A stretch of DNA of 7,869 bases, taken from positions 1-7,869 of the forward strand of contig DLRL01000043.1 in NCBI GenBank assembly GCA_002501085.1. The letters run 5' to 3'. Shown piece by piece: positions 1 through 7,143 of the stretch. How positions within the stretch are numbered: position 1 is the stretch's first letter; every line of letters begins with the position of its first letter. A program made the translations under genes and the position numbers. Source of the stretch: Gemmatimonadales bacterium UBA7889 (GTDB taxonomy: Bacteria; Gemmatimonadota; Gemmatimonadetes; Longimicrobiales; Gaopeijiaceae). The notes beneath the pieces were generated by a model. That model was not told the DNA's origin. It saw only the letters and a program-made list of their open reading frames with translations, and made no database searches.

Positions 1-186
1 CCACACGACCCTTTTCCAGAAAACGCTGCTGTAACCCATTTGCGTATGCCACATAATTTCTACGTAGGCGTTCGCACCGAGACTACAAAGAGTCGCAAGT
101 GCACCCACTGCGAGGACGAGCACAATAAAAATTGAGCCGCTCCGAAGTGCAGAGAAAAGTGAGTTTGTACCAGGATTAGGTGACAT
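1..186 (-). CDS. UPF0182 family membrane protein, N-terminal fragment
   Basis: Only the first 62 codons are present; the frame is open to the left edge. Residues about 18-38 form one hydrophobic membrane segment (SIFIVLVLAVGALATLCSL). It is followed by YVEIMWHTQMGYSSVFW, which matches the W-x4-lGY-x-x-VFW signature that follows the first membrane helix of UPF0182 (COG1615) proteins. These are large bacterial proteins with several N-terminal membrane helices and a long extracytoplasmic part, of unknown function. The chosen start is the ATG at 186, 16 nt after the mutase stop codon. No clear Shine-Dalgarno precedes it. An in-frame GTG at 219, overlapping the mutase gene, is the main alternative. 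Direction and spacing suggest it is the last visible gene of the same operon. The family call rests on a short motif recognised by eye, so it is probable rather than certain. Confidence 0.7.
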   Translation of the reverse strand, partial: MSPNPGTNSLFSALRSGSIFIVLVLAVGALATLCSLGANAYVEIMWHTQMGYSSVFWKRVVW

Positions 187-202
187 GTTCAGAGTTGGTT
201 GT

Positions 203-1570
203 TCAAGTGAAAGGCACACCAGCCTGCGTGAGCCACTCGGCAATTTCAGTTCGAATCTCCATAAGACGGCTTTCGGATCGAGCTTCAAAGCGAGCCACGA
301 TCACTGGTTGTGTATTAGAGGCCCGCAACAGCGCCCAGCCATCCCCAAATAAGATGCGAACCCCATCTACACTGATCACGTCATATTTCTCCTTGAAGTA
401 GACTAAAGCTTCGGAGACAACGGTCCACTTCTGATCCTCAGTGACATCTATGCGGATCTCCGGGGTCGATCTGTATTCCGGGAAATCCGAGACCATCTCT
501 GATAGTGTGCGTCCAGAACGACTGATGATCTCTATCAGTCGACATGCGTCATATAGCGCGTCATCAAAACCGAGATAGTCATCCGCAATCATGATGTGAC
601 CTGATAGTTCTCCTGCTAAGAGAGCTCCGGTTTCTCTCATTTTATTCTTGATTAAGGAGTGCCCGGTTTGCCACATGATGGGCTCTCCACCAGCCTTCTC
701 AAATAGCTCTGGAAGCACCTGGCTGCACTTAACATCGAAGACAAGCTTTTGACCCGGACCCCTTTTTTTCAGCAAATCAAGACCGAACAAGAGGAGGAGA
801 ATATCACCCCTGATGATCTGACCTTGATCATCGATAGCACCGATCCGGTCCGCGTCACCATCGAAAGCTACTCCAAGGTCGTGATTGCCTGATTCAACAC
901 TACGAATTAGGTCGATGAGATTATCATCAACTGTCGGATCGGGATGGTGATTCGGGAAAGTGGGGTCAGATTCACAAAAGAGCGGTGTCACTTCGACCCC
1001 AATCGCCTCTAGCAGTCGAACAGCCAGGATTGACCCGGTACCATTCCCACAGTCAACGGCTACCCTCATCGGTCGCTCCAAATTAAACCGACCAGCTATA
1101 TCGTCCACATAACGGTCAAGCACTGTAACCCGTTCGTACCCACCTGAGCCGCTAGTGAAGTCTGCCTCGTTGATGGAACGCAGGAGATCTTGGATAGCAT
1201 CTCCGTAAAGTGAGCTACCACCATGAGTCATCTTGATCCCGTTCCATTCGGGCGGATTGTGCGACCCCGTAATTTGGACCCCTGCATCCGCACCGAGCGT
1301 CACTTCCGACCAGTACAGCACGGGAGTCGGGACGGTGCCAACGTCGACCACATCTACACCTGCAGAACGGATGCCTGCGATCAGACCGTCGGCTAGAGAC
1401 GGTGAGGTAAGCCGATTATCGTAACCCACTGCAACTGTGGGTGACCGCGAGCTGCTGTCTAGGCGCACACGTGACCCAAAAGCCCGTCCAACCGCCTCGG
1501 TGACCTCAGCATCCAAATCCTCTCCGACGATACCTCGGATGTCGTATTGTCGGAAAATATGTGATTTCAT
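203..1570 (-). CDS. Phosphomannomutase/phosphoglucomutase (AlgC type)
   Basis: A 455-residue enzyme of the alpha-D-phosphohexomutase superfamily, cytosolic, interconverting mannose or glucose 6-phosphate and 1-phosphate through a phosphoserine. All four family signatures are intact. The N-terminal FRQYDIRG is at 6-13. The catalytic loop TGSHNPP is at 101-107, with the phosphorylated Ser at 103. The metal loop DGDADR is at 237-242. The sugar-specificity loop GELSGHI is at 320-326. The phosphate-binding loop RASNTQP is at 416-422, within the C-terminal domain. GE-x-SGH and RASNT resemble the dual-specificity PMM/PGM of Pseudomonas (AlgC), which feeds GDP-mannose, UDP-glucose and polysaccharide synthesis; dual specificity here is inferred. 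Length is normal for the family (about 450-465). The ATG at 1570 shares its A with the nuoN TAA stop, and AAGGG at 1576-1580 lies 5 nt upstream. Sitting directly behind complex I genes is unusual but involves no visible damage. Confidence 0.95.
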   Translation of the reverse strand: MKSHIFRQYDIRGIVGEDLDAEVTEAVGRAFGSRVRLDSSSRSPTVAVGYDNRLTSPSLADGLIAGIRSAGVDVVDVGTVPTPVLYWSEVTLGADAGVQITGSHNPPEWNGIKMTHGGSSLYGDAIQDLLRSINEADFTSGSGGYERVTVLDRYVDDIAGRFNLERPMRVAVDCGNGTGSILAVRLLEAIGVEVTPLFCESDPTFPNHHPDPTVDDNLIDLIRSVESGNHDLGVAFDGDADRIGAIDDQGQIIRGDILLLLFGLDLLKKRGPGQKLVFDVKCSQVLPELFEKAGGEPIMWQTGHSLIKNKMRETGALLAGELSGHIMIADDYLGFDDALYDACRLIEIISRSGRTLSEMVSDFPEYRSTPEIRIDVTEDQKWTVVSEALVYFKEKYDVISVDGVRILFGDGWALLRASNTQPVIVARFEARSESRLMEIRTEIAEWLTQAGVPFT

Positions 1571-3111
1571 TAGGGCCCTTGGCCTATCAGGCCACCCCCA
1601 AAAGTTCCGAGCCCTTCAATACTCGCCCTCGCGAACTCTAGGGCTCCGCTCGGGAGTATGCCGATGTACAGAATGAGGCCTACGCTCACTAGTAACGCGA
1701 AGCGCATGGGAAGAGGCACGATAATGCGGTCATGTTGCCCTTCCGTCTCTGGGTCTTTCATCCACATGACCCAGGCAATGCGCAGATAATACCAGTAGGA
1801 TACCACCGTGGTGAGCACAAGAATAACCGACAGAGTCCAGAGGTCTGATTCTGCGGCACCCAGCAAGAGATAAATCTTCCCCATGAACCCACCGGTACCT
1901 GGGAACCCGGCAAGGGACAGCAGGAAGACCGTGAGAAAAACACCGAGCAGCGGCTGGGACCAGCCAAAGCCCACGTAATCATCAATGTACAGTCGCTCTT
2001 CAGAGTGGTGAGAGACACTCATAACGATCGCGAATGCGCCAATGTTCATGAGTGTGTAGACAAGAAGGTAGAAGAGCATCCCAGCGGCCGCCGCCTCGTT
2101 CGCTGCAGTAATTGCGACAAGCAGATATCCGGCGTGCGCAATGCTTGAATACGCGAGCATGCGCTTGATGTTCGTCTGCACTAAGGCGATGAGGTTCGCT
2201 CCGACCATTGTGATTGCTGCAAGCCACCACAAGATCGGATACCAAAGTGCATATATGGAGTGGTCGCCGAAGCCAACCATGAAAACTCTAAGGAATGCGA
2301 CGAATCCAGCAGCCTTGACCGCCGCTGACATCCAAGCGGTAACCGGGGCTGGAGCGCCCTCATAAACGTCGGGAGTCCACATATGGAATGGAATGGCCGA
2401 TACCTTAAATGCAAAACCAATAGTCAACAGAGCAACAGCAGCAGAGAGAAGGCTACGAGAGCCTTCTCCACTCGATATAATTTCCCCTATAACCGCTACA
2501 TTCGTGCTCCCGGTAGCTCCATAAACCAACGCAATCCCATAGAGTAAAAATCCGGTAGAAAAAGCCCCTAGAAGGAAATATTTCAATCCGGCTTCTGCAG
2601 ATTTTCTGTCTCGCCTATTGAAAGCCGTTAAAGCATACACTGCGATCGACATCACCTCGAGGCCAAGAAAAACTACGATGAGGTCACGCGCACCAACCAT
2701 GAACATCATGCCAGCAGTTGCGAAAAGAATCAGGGCGTAAAACTCACCAGCTTGAAGCCGCTGCCTGTACACGTAAGCGAACGAAATCAAGATTCCTAGT
2801 ACCGCCGCTAGTAAGAAAATCCAGTTGGAGAAAAGTCGGAATCGGTCCACGGCGATCATCGAGTTCACACCAACTTCCGTGACGCCATAGAGCCATGCAT
2901 TAGCCAACGCGGCACCCAGAAGACCTAAGAGCGCTAACCATCCTAGATCGTCAGATCTCCCAGACTCGAGTTCCTCTTCTACTGCCAAATGGGCCTCTCT
3001 GTACCTCCCAGTGACTCCCACTACCAGAATAACCATCCCGGAAACACACAGAATGATCTCTGGAAGGAGAGCCCATACATAGTGAAGTTGTCTGCTAAAA
3101 TCGATGATCAT
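1570..3111 (-). CDS. nuoN: NADH-quinone oxidoreductase subunit N
   Basis: NuoN is one of three antiporter-like proton-channel subunits of the complex I membrane arm. The 513 residues contain about 14 hydrophobic helices. Visible key residues are Glu152 in GLEVMSIAVYAL (TM5), Lys236 in FKVSAIPFHMWTPD (TM7), Lys266 in AAVKAAGF (TM8), His326 in SIAHAGYL, and Lys412 in GGFMGKIYL (TM12). These are the charged residues forming the central hydrophilic axis in this family. The sequence is slightly longer than E. coli NuoN, partly because a charged, Glu-rich linker at about 36-57 separates TM1 from TM2. The ATG at 3111 begins 2 nt after the nuoM stop, with no strong Shine-Dalgarno, so coupled reinitiation is likely. 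The TAA stop overlaps the mutase start by 1 nt. Confidence 0.98.
   Translation of the reverse strand: MIIDFSRQLHYVWALLPEIILCVSGMVILVVGVTGRYREAHLAVEEELESGRSDDLGWLALLGLLGAALANAWLYGVTEVGVNSMIAVDRFRLFSNWIFLLAAVLGILISFAYVYRQRLQAGEFYALILFATAGMMFMVGARDLIVVFLGLEVMSIAVYALTAFNRRDRKSAEAGLKYFLLGAFSTGFLLYGIALVYGATGSTNVAVIGEIISSGEGSRSLLSAAVALLTIGFAFKVSAIPFHMWTPDVYEGAPAPVTAWMSAAVKAAGFVAFLRVFMVGFGDHSIYALWYPILWWLAAITMVGANLIALVQTNIKRMLAYSSIAHAGYLLVAITAANEAAAAGMLFYLLVYTLMNIGAFAIVMSVSHHSEERLYIDDYVGFGWSQPLLGVFLTVFLLSLAGFPGTGGFMGKIYLLLGAAESDLWTLSVILVLTTVVSYWYYLRIAWVMWMKDPETEGQHDRIIVPLPMRFALLVSVGLILYIGILPSGALEFARASIEGLGTFGGGLIGQGP
1580..1594 (-). other. Small perfect hairpin at the end of nuoN, beside the mutase ribosome site
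   Basis: On the minus strand TGGCCT-GAT-AGGCCA forms a 6-bp stem with a 3-nt loop inside the last codons of nuoN. Its downstream arm ends on the first base of AAGGG, the likely ribosome site of the mutase gene, 9 nt before its ATG. There is no T run after it, so it is not a standard intrinsic terminator. It could tune mutase translation or stabilise an mRNA end. It may also be chance, because Gly-Leu-Ile-Gly codons easily give such a palindrome. Confidence 0.35.
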
Positions 3112-3113
3112 TT

Positions 3114-4691
3114 CTATTCTTGACCACCGTCGACGACTTGAGGCTCATTTACCTCATCTCCGACTCTAGCTTGATCCTCAAGAATCGCTTCATCTAACCG
3201 CTCAAGAACCACTTGAACGCTGGGTTCCATCCGGTCCAGTAAGGGTGTCGGATTCCATCCTATCCAGATCATGAGCGCGCAAAGAGGTGCGAGGATCGCG
3301 AGCTCACGTTTGGATAGATCCTCGATTTCCCTGTTCTCCTGCTTGTCCAGCGGATTAAAGAAGACCCGCTGGACCATCGGAAGCATGTAGTAAGCCGCAA
3401 AAATTACCCCAAGTGTAGCTACCAACGTCAAAACTTTATGGGTTTCGAAAGCCCCGAGCAGAGCGAGGAATTCTCCAATAAAACCACTCGTACCCGGTAC
3501 CCCGATCGATGCAAGAGCAGTGATGACGAATGCTGTTGCAAACCATGGTGCAACCCTAGCGATCCCTCCGAATTCTTGGATCTCCCGGGTGTGGCGGCGC
3601 TCATAAAGCATACCTAGCAACAGGAAGAGCGCGCCAGTACTGATCCCATGCGAGATCATGACGATAAGCCCACCCTGCAGGCCATTTAAATTCAGTGCAA
3701 AAATTCCTAAAACAACGAAGCCCATGTGAGCAACTGAAGTATAAGCAACGAGCTTCTTGGCATCGGACTGTACTGCAGCTACGCAGGCTGTGTAGATAAT
3801 TCCAATTACAGCGAGAACCAGCATCGTAGTAACAACCACCGGGTGTTGCGCAGCAATCGGGAAGAGTGGGAGCAGAAACCGCATAAAACCGTATGTACCC
3901 ATCTTGAGCAGTACAGCAGCTAGGATAACAGAACCAGGTGTCGGAGCTTCTACGTGAGCGTCAGGAAGCCATGTGTGAAACGGGAATACCGGAATTTTTA
4001 CTGAAAATGCAAGAGCGAAGGCACCAAAGAGCCAGAGTTGTTCTGTACCACTCAGAGGCACTTGAAGAAGATCACTGTACGCGAATGTCGGGGCACCTAT
4101 GAACATTTTCGCGCGATATACGAGGTACAGAATTCCCACGAGCATCAGAAGGGATCCTAGTGCCGTATACAAGAAGAACTTAATCGCGGCATAGATACGT
4201 CGTGCACCACCCCAGATACCGATGATGAAATACATCGGTACGAGCGTAAGTTCAAAGAAGACATAGAAGAGGAAGAGGTCCGTAGCCAAGAACACTCCAA
4301 CAACACCCGCCTCAAGGATCAGCATCAGAGCGTAGAAGGGCCGTTGTCTATCTTGGATGTAGTTGAAGGATGCGAGGATTGAGATCGAAGCCATGAACGT
4401 TGTCAGCATCACCATGAAAAGGCTGATACCGTCTATCCCTAGGGAGTAGCTCACACCCCAGGACTCAATCCAGGGAGTCGCGCTTTCCATCTGCATCCCA
4501 CCCACTGTGGGATCGAATGCCCACCAAAGCCCAAGGCTGAGGATAAAAACAACGGCTGACCACCAAAATGCCACATGTTTCACACGTTGCTCATCAGCCC
4601 ACAGCACAGGTATGATGCCAAGAATTGGCATCCAGATAAGTGTGTGGAGCACCCAGTCGGAGTAGCTGACGAAGTCGAGTAAGGTCGTCAT
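3114..4691 (-). CDS. nuoM: NADH-quinone oxidoreductase subunit M
   Basis: NuoM is the middle antiporter-like subunit of the complex I membrane arm, between NuoL and NuoN. With the start at 4691 it has 525 residues and about 14 membrane helices. Conserved residues are Glu147 in FFELTLVPMYFIIGIWGG, Lys232 in SVKIPVFPFHTWLPDAHVEAPT, Lys263 in LLKMGTYG, His322 in VAHMGF, His348 in ISHG, and Glu407 in GTSGFIGEF, the terminal acidic residue that replaces Lys in NuoM. The ATG at 4691 shares one base with the nuoL TGA (TGATG), and the protein then begins MTTLLDFVSYSDWVLHTLIW, as expected for NuoM. The open frame extends 39 codons upstream into nuoL, but that part is Cys/His-rich, non-hydrophobic and unlike NuoM, so I rejected the longer start. 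The C-terminus after about 495 is a soluble, strongly acidic tail ending DGGQE. Confidence 0.98.
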   Translation of the reverse strand: MTTLLDFVSYSDWVLHTLIWMPILGIIPVLWADEQRVKHVAFWWSAVVFILSLGLWWAFDPTVGGMQMESATPWIESWGVSYSLGIDGISLFMVMLTTFMASISILASFNYIQDRQRPFYALMLILEAGVVGVFLATDLFLFYVFFELTLVPMYFIIGIWGGARRIYAAIKFFLYTALGSLLMLVGILYLVYRAKMFIGAPTFAYSDLLQVPLSGTEQLWLFGAFALAFSVKIPVFPFHTWLPDAHVEAPTPGSVILAAVLLKMGTYGFMRFLLPLFPIAAQHPVVVTTMLVLAVIGIIYTACVAAVQSDAKKLVAYTSVAHMGFVVLGIFALNLNGLQGGLIVMISHGISTGALFLLLGMLYERRHTREIQEFGGIARVAPWFATAFVITALASIGVPGTSGFIGEFLALLGAFETHKVLTLVATLGVIFAAYYMLPMVQRVFFNPLDKQENREIEDLSKRELAILAPLCALMIWIGWNPTPLLDRMEPSVQVVLERLDEAILEDQARVGDEVNEPQVVDGGQE

Positions 4692-6844
4692 CAAAAGACT
4701 GACACACCTAGAATGATGAGTGCTCCGATCGTTAATACAAAAGCATACATGTTTACTGTTCCAGTCTGAAACATGCTCACGATGAAGCCGAGGGCCCGAG
4801 CAGCCCAACCGACACCGTTGACTACTCCATCAATGACTCTGGCATCGATCACCTTCCAACAGAAGCGAGAGCTTTTTATCAAAGGTTGGACGATTAGGCG
4901 GTCATAAATTTCATCGACGTACCATTTGTTATACAGGACCTTAGAAAGACCACTGAGCTCGGTATCTTCCGCCGCCACCTTCACGTTCTGCCGTCTTAAG
5001 AATTGGAAAGATGCTAACACCGTCACGAGCGCGAGCGTCGTTGATACCAATGCCCAGGTAACTTCTCCTCCCCCGAATGGTGCCTGTTCTGCGACCTCGC
5101 CGAGATTGAGTTCCTGTATATGGTGAGCTTGTTCCGTTATTGGTTCGAGCCAATGGTGAAGCCACTCGCCGGTCAAGGGGCCAAGCCCTATAAAAGTCTC
5201 ACGAAGTGCTTCTGGCACATTGATCCAGCCAGCCACCACCGAGAATAGCGCTAGGGCTATAAGCGGTATCCACATTACTGGCGGGGATTCATGTAGGTGC
5301 TTCACTTCTTCGACACCCGTACGACTGGCGCCGTGAAAAGTCATGACCATCATCCGGGTCATGTAAAATGCAGTTAAGATCGCTGCTACCAGAGCGATAA
5401 CCCAATATACCTGGTAAAGCATAGGGTACGGTGCCTTAGCGGCTCCCCCGAAAGCCGCAGTCTGCCAAATAATCTCATCCTTCGAGAAAAAACCAGCAAA
5501 AGGCCAAATGCCTGAGATCGCGAAAGTGGCAACCCACATGGTGCCCCAGGTGATAGGCATGAAGGTCCTTAACCCTCCCATATTCCGCATATCTTGTGGG
5601 TCTTGATGGTTGTTTGTTCGGTGCAAAGAGTGATGCATTGAATGAATCACTGCACCGGCACCGAGGAATAGGAGGGCCTTGAAAAAGGCATGGGTCATAA
5701 GGTGGAAAATTCCTGCAGCGTAGGCACCAACACCTACACCGACGAACATGTATCCAAGCTGTGATATGGTGGAATAAGCTAGAACTTTCTTGATGTCATT
5801 CTGCTTGAGAGCGATCGTGGCCGCGAACAAGGCAGTAAGGACCCCTACCCCAGCAACGGTAGCGCTAGCAATCGGTGACAGCGCATAGAGCACGGACGAC
5901 CGAGCCACGAGATACACACCCGCTGTGACCATCGTGGCGGCATGGATCAGAGCTGAGACGGGTGTTGGGCCCGCCATAGCATCCGGAAGCCACACATAGA
6001 GGGGAATTTGTGCGCTCTTGCCAGCAGCACCTAGAAACAGGAAAAGGGTAACGGCCGTCACCAACCTGCTTCCATATTCCAAGTCAGCCGCTTGGGAGAA
6101 TAACGGAACGAAGTCCAGGGTACCGAACATTCCGAATAGCAGAAACATCGCAATCAGGAAACCAACATCCCCTATTCGGTTGACGATAAACGCTTTCTTA
6201 CCAGCATCCGATTTTTCACGATCGCTAAACCAGAAGCCGATCAGAAGATATGAGCAGAGCCCCACACCCTCCCACCCGACGAACATGAGCGGATAGCTCG
6301 CACCCATGACTAGTACGAGCATGAAGAAAATGAATAAATTCAGGTAAGAGAAGTACCGAGGGTATCCAGCGTCGTCACGCATGTAGCCAACGCTAAATAG
6401 ATGTATCAAGAAGCCGACACCCGTTACGATCATAGTCATCAAAATGGACAGTTGATCGAGTTGGATTGCCGCCTCAACCGTGAACGCACCAGTTGCTATC
6501 CACGTCCAGTACTCAATGACGTGAGGATCATGTAGCTCAACGCTGAGCATCCGTGCGAAGTTCACGGATGCGATAAGGAATGCCACAAGCATCACACCGG
6601 GGGCCACATAGCTAGGTAGCGTATGCGTCGCGGGTAAATGACCGCCCTCGTCCAGGTCTAGTTCACCACCTAGTCGCACCGCACTCGCAGAAACCTGAGC
6701 ATGCCTTAAAGCCAGCGCACCATTGATAAGAAAGCCGATCAGTGGAAGCAGAATGATGAGGCCAGGAAAGAACGGCTGAAACTGTGCTGCGGTCTCAACC
6801 GTTGCCTGTCCGCCCTGTACGCTAATGCCAAGAGCGTTGTACAT
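4691..6844 (-). CDS. nuoL: NADH-quinone oxidoreductase subunit L
   Basis: NuoL is the distal antiporter-like subunit of complex I. It also carries the long lateral amphipathic helix (HL) that runs along the membrane arm. Counting from the ATG at 6844 there are 717 residues, about 100 more than E. coli NuoL. Key residues are Glu192 in VGWEGVGLCSYLLIGFW, Lys276 in GKSAQIPLYVWLPDAMAGPT, His301 in SALIHAATM, His381, His385 and Lys389 in FHLMTHAFFKALLFLGAG, and Lys455 in GFFSKDEI. About 14 core helices are followed by TM15 (about 594-616), the HL region with YNKWYVDEIYDRL, and a final TM16 after FQTGTVNMYA. Extra length lies between TM1 and TM2, in a His-rich loop around 401-413, and in the loop before TM15. 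The ATG start is chosen because GAGGTGG lies 9 nt upstream and begins 5 nt after the nuoK stop. A GTG at 6856 would overlap that ribosome site and nuoK. Confidence 0.97.
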   Translation of the reverse strand: MYNALGISVQGGQATVETAAQFQPFFPGLIILLPLIGFLINGALALRHAQVSASAVRLGGELDLDEGGHLPATHTLPSYVAPGVMLVAFLIASVNFARMLSVELHDPHVIEYWTWIATGAFTVEAAIQLDQLSILMTMIVTGVGFLIHLFSVGYMRDDAGYPRYFSYLNLFIFFMLVLVMGASYPLMFVGWEGVGLCSYLLIGFWFSDREKSDAGKKAFIVNRIGDVGFLIAMFLLFGMFGTLDFVPLFSQAADLEYGSRLVTAVTLFLFLGAAGKSAQIPLYVWLPDAMAGPTPVSALIHAATMVTAGVYLVARSSVLYALSPIASATVAGVGVLTALFAATIALKQNDIKKVLAYSTISQLGYMFVGVGVGAYAAGIFHLMTHAFFKALLFLGAGAVIHSMHHSLHRTNNHQDPQDMRNMGGLRTFMPITWGTMWVATFAISGIWPFAGFFSKDEIIWQTAAFGGAAKAPYPMLYQVYWVIALVAAILTAFYMTRMMVMTFHGASRTGVEEVKHLHESPPVMWIPLIALALFSVVAGWINVPEALRETFIGLGPLTGEWLHHWLEPITEQAHHIQELNLGEVAEQAPFGGGEVTWALVSTTLALVTVLASFQFLRRQNVKVAAEDTELSGLSKVLYNKWYVDEIYDRLIVQPLIKSSRFCWKVIDARVIDGVVNGVGWAARALGFIVSMFQTGTVNMYAFVLTIGALIILGVSVF

Positions 6845-6849
6845 CGGGG

Positions 6850-7143
6850 CTACCACCTCAGGAGTTTGAAATTGTCCACGTTAACCGTTTCATAGTGGCG
6901 GAAGACTGAGATGATGATTGCCAGACCAACCGCAGCCTCTGCAGCCGCCACTGTCATCACAAAGAATACGAATACTTGGCCGTCGATCCCCATGAGACGG
7001 GAGAAGGCTATGAACGCTAGATTTACTGCGTTGAGCTGGAGTTCAATGCAAAGAAACATGATGATCGCGTTCCTGCGTACGAGGACACCGAACGTTCCAA
7101 GCACAAAGATCATCGCGCTGAGTACAAGTGCTTCAGTAATCAC
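6850..7143 (-). CDS. nuoK: NADH-quinone oxidoreductase subunit K
   Basis: NuoK (the ND4L homologue) is a small three-helix subunit of the membrane arm, lying between NuoA/J/H and NuoN. It contributes two membrane glutamates to the proton path. The 97 residues match the usual length of about 100. Both functional glutamates are present: Glu34 in CIELQLNAVNL (TM2) and Glu69 in VAAAEAAVGLAI (TM3). The family hallmarks GVLVRRNAI at 19-27 and IELQLNAVNLAF at 33-44 are clear. Translation starts at a GTG (7143), overlapping the nuoJ TGA as GTGA. An AAGGG at 7150-7154 lies 6 nt upstream and supports this start, and the next Met (residue 11) would remove half of TM1. The TAG stop is 5 nt before the nuoL ATG. 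Confidence 0.97.
   Translation of the reverse strand: MITEALVLSAMIFVLGTFGVLVRRNAIIMFLCIELQLNAVNLAFIAFSRLMGIDGQVFVFFVMTVAAAEAAVGLAIIISVFRHYETVNVDNFKLLRW
6853..6859 (-). promoter_or_regulatory. Ribosome binding site of nuoL
   Basis: Read on the minus strand this is GAGGTGG, the strongest anti-16S-complementary stretch at any gene start in the window. GAGGTG is followed by 9 nt and then ATG at 6844. The site overlaps the last codons of nuoK. It fixes the nuoL start at 6844, because the competing GTG at 6856 lies inside this motif. Confidence 0.75.

Noticed and set aside
187..202. Promoter or terminator between the mutase and the UPF0182 gene
   Set aside because: Only 16 nt are available, with no -10/-35 pair, stem or T run.
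180..401. Plus-strand open frame of 73 codons overlapping the mutase 3' end
   Set aside because: Antisense to a fully conserved mutase; low-complexity Ser/Thr/Arg product with no recognisable domain and no ribosome site.
1576..1594. Intrinsic terminator at the nuoN end
   Set aside because: The stem is only 6 bp, no T tract follows, and the next gene overlaps nuoN, so termination here would be unexpected.
1233..1676. Two plus-strand open frames opposite the mutase start and nuoN end
   Set aside because: Antisense shadows of the mutase and nuoN; Pro/Ser/Arg-rich products with no family resemblance.
1758..2420. Three minus-strand open frames out of phase within nuoN, and a plus-strand one at 2141-2365
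   Set aside because: They lie wholly within nuoN, whose frame contains all expected membrane helices and key residues; the products are Ser/Arg/Cys/His-rich shadows.
4926..5165. Plus- and minus-strand small frames inside nuoL
   Set aside because: Shadows of the region around NuoL TM15; no ribosome site and no recognisable product.
6018..6296. Plus-strand frame of 92 codons opposite nuoL
   Set aside because: The longest antisense frame, but it mirrors conserved NuoL helices and reads as an Arg/Pro/Ser-rich shadow.
1570..6844. Three similar membrane genes as a possible recent tandem duplication
   Set aside because: nuoL, nuoM and nuoN are ancient antiporter-like paralogues found in nearly all complex I operons, and their sequences are well diverged.
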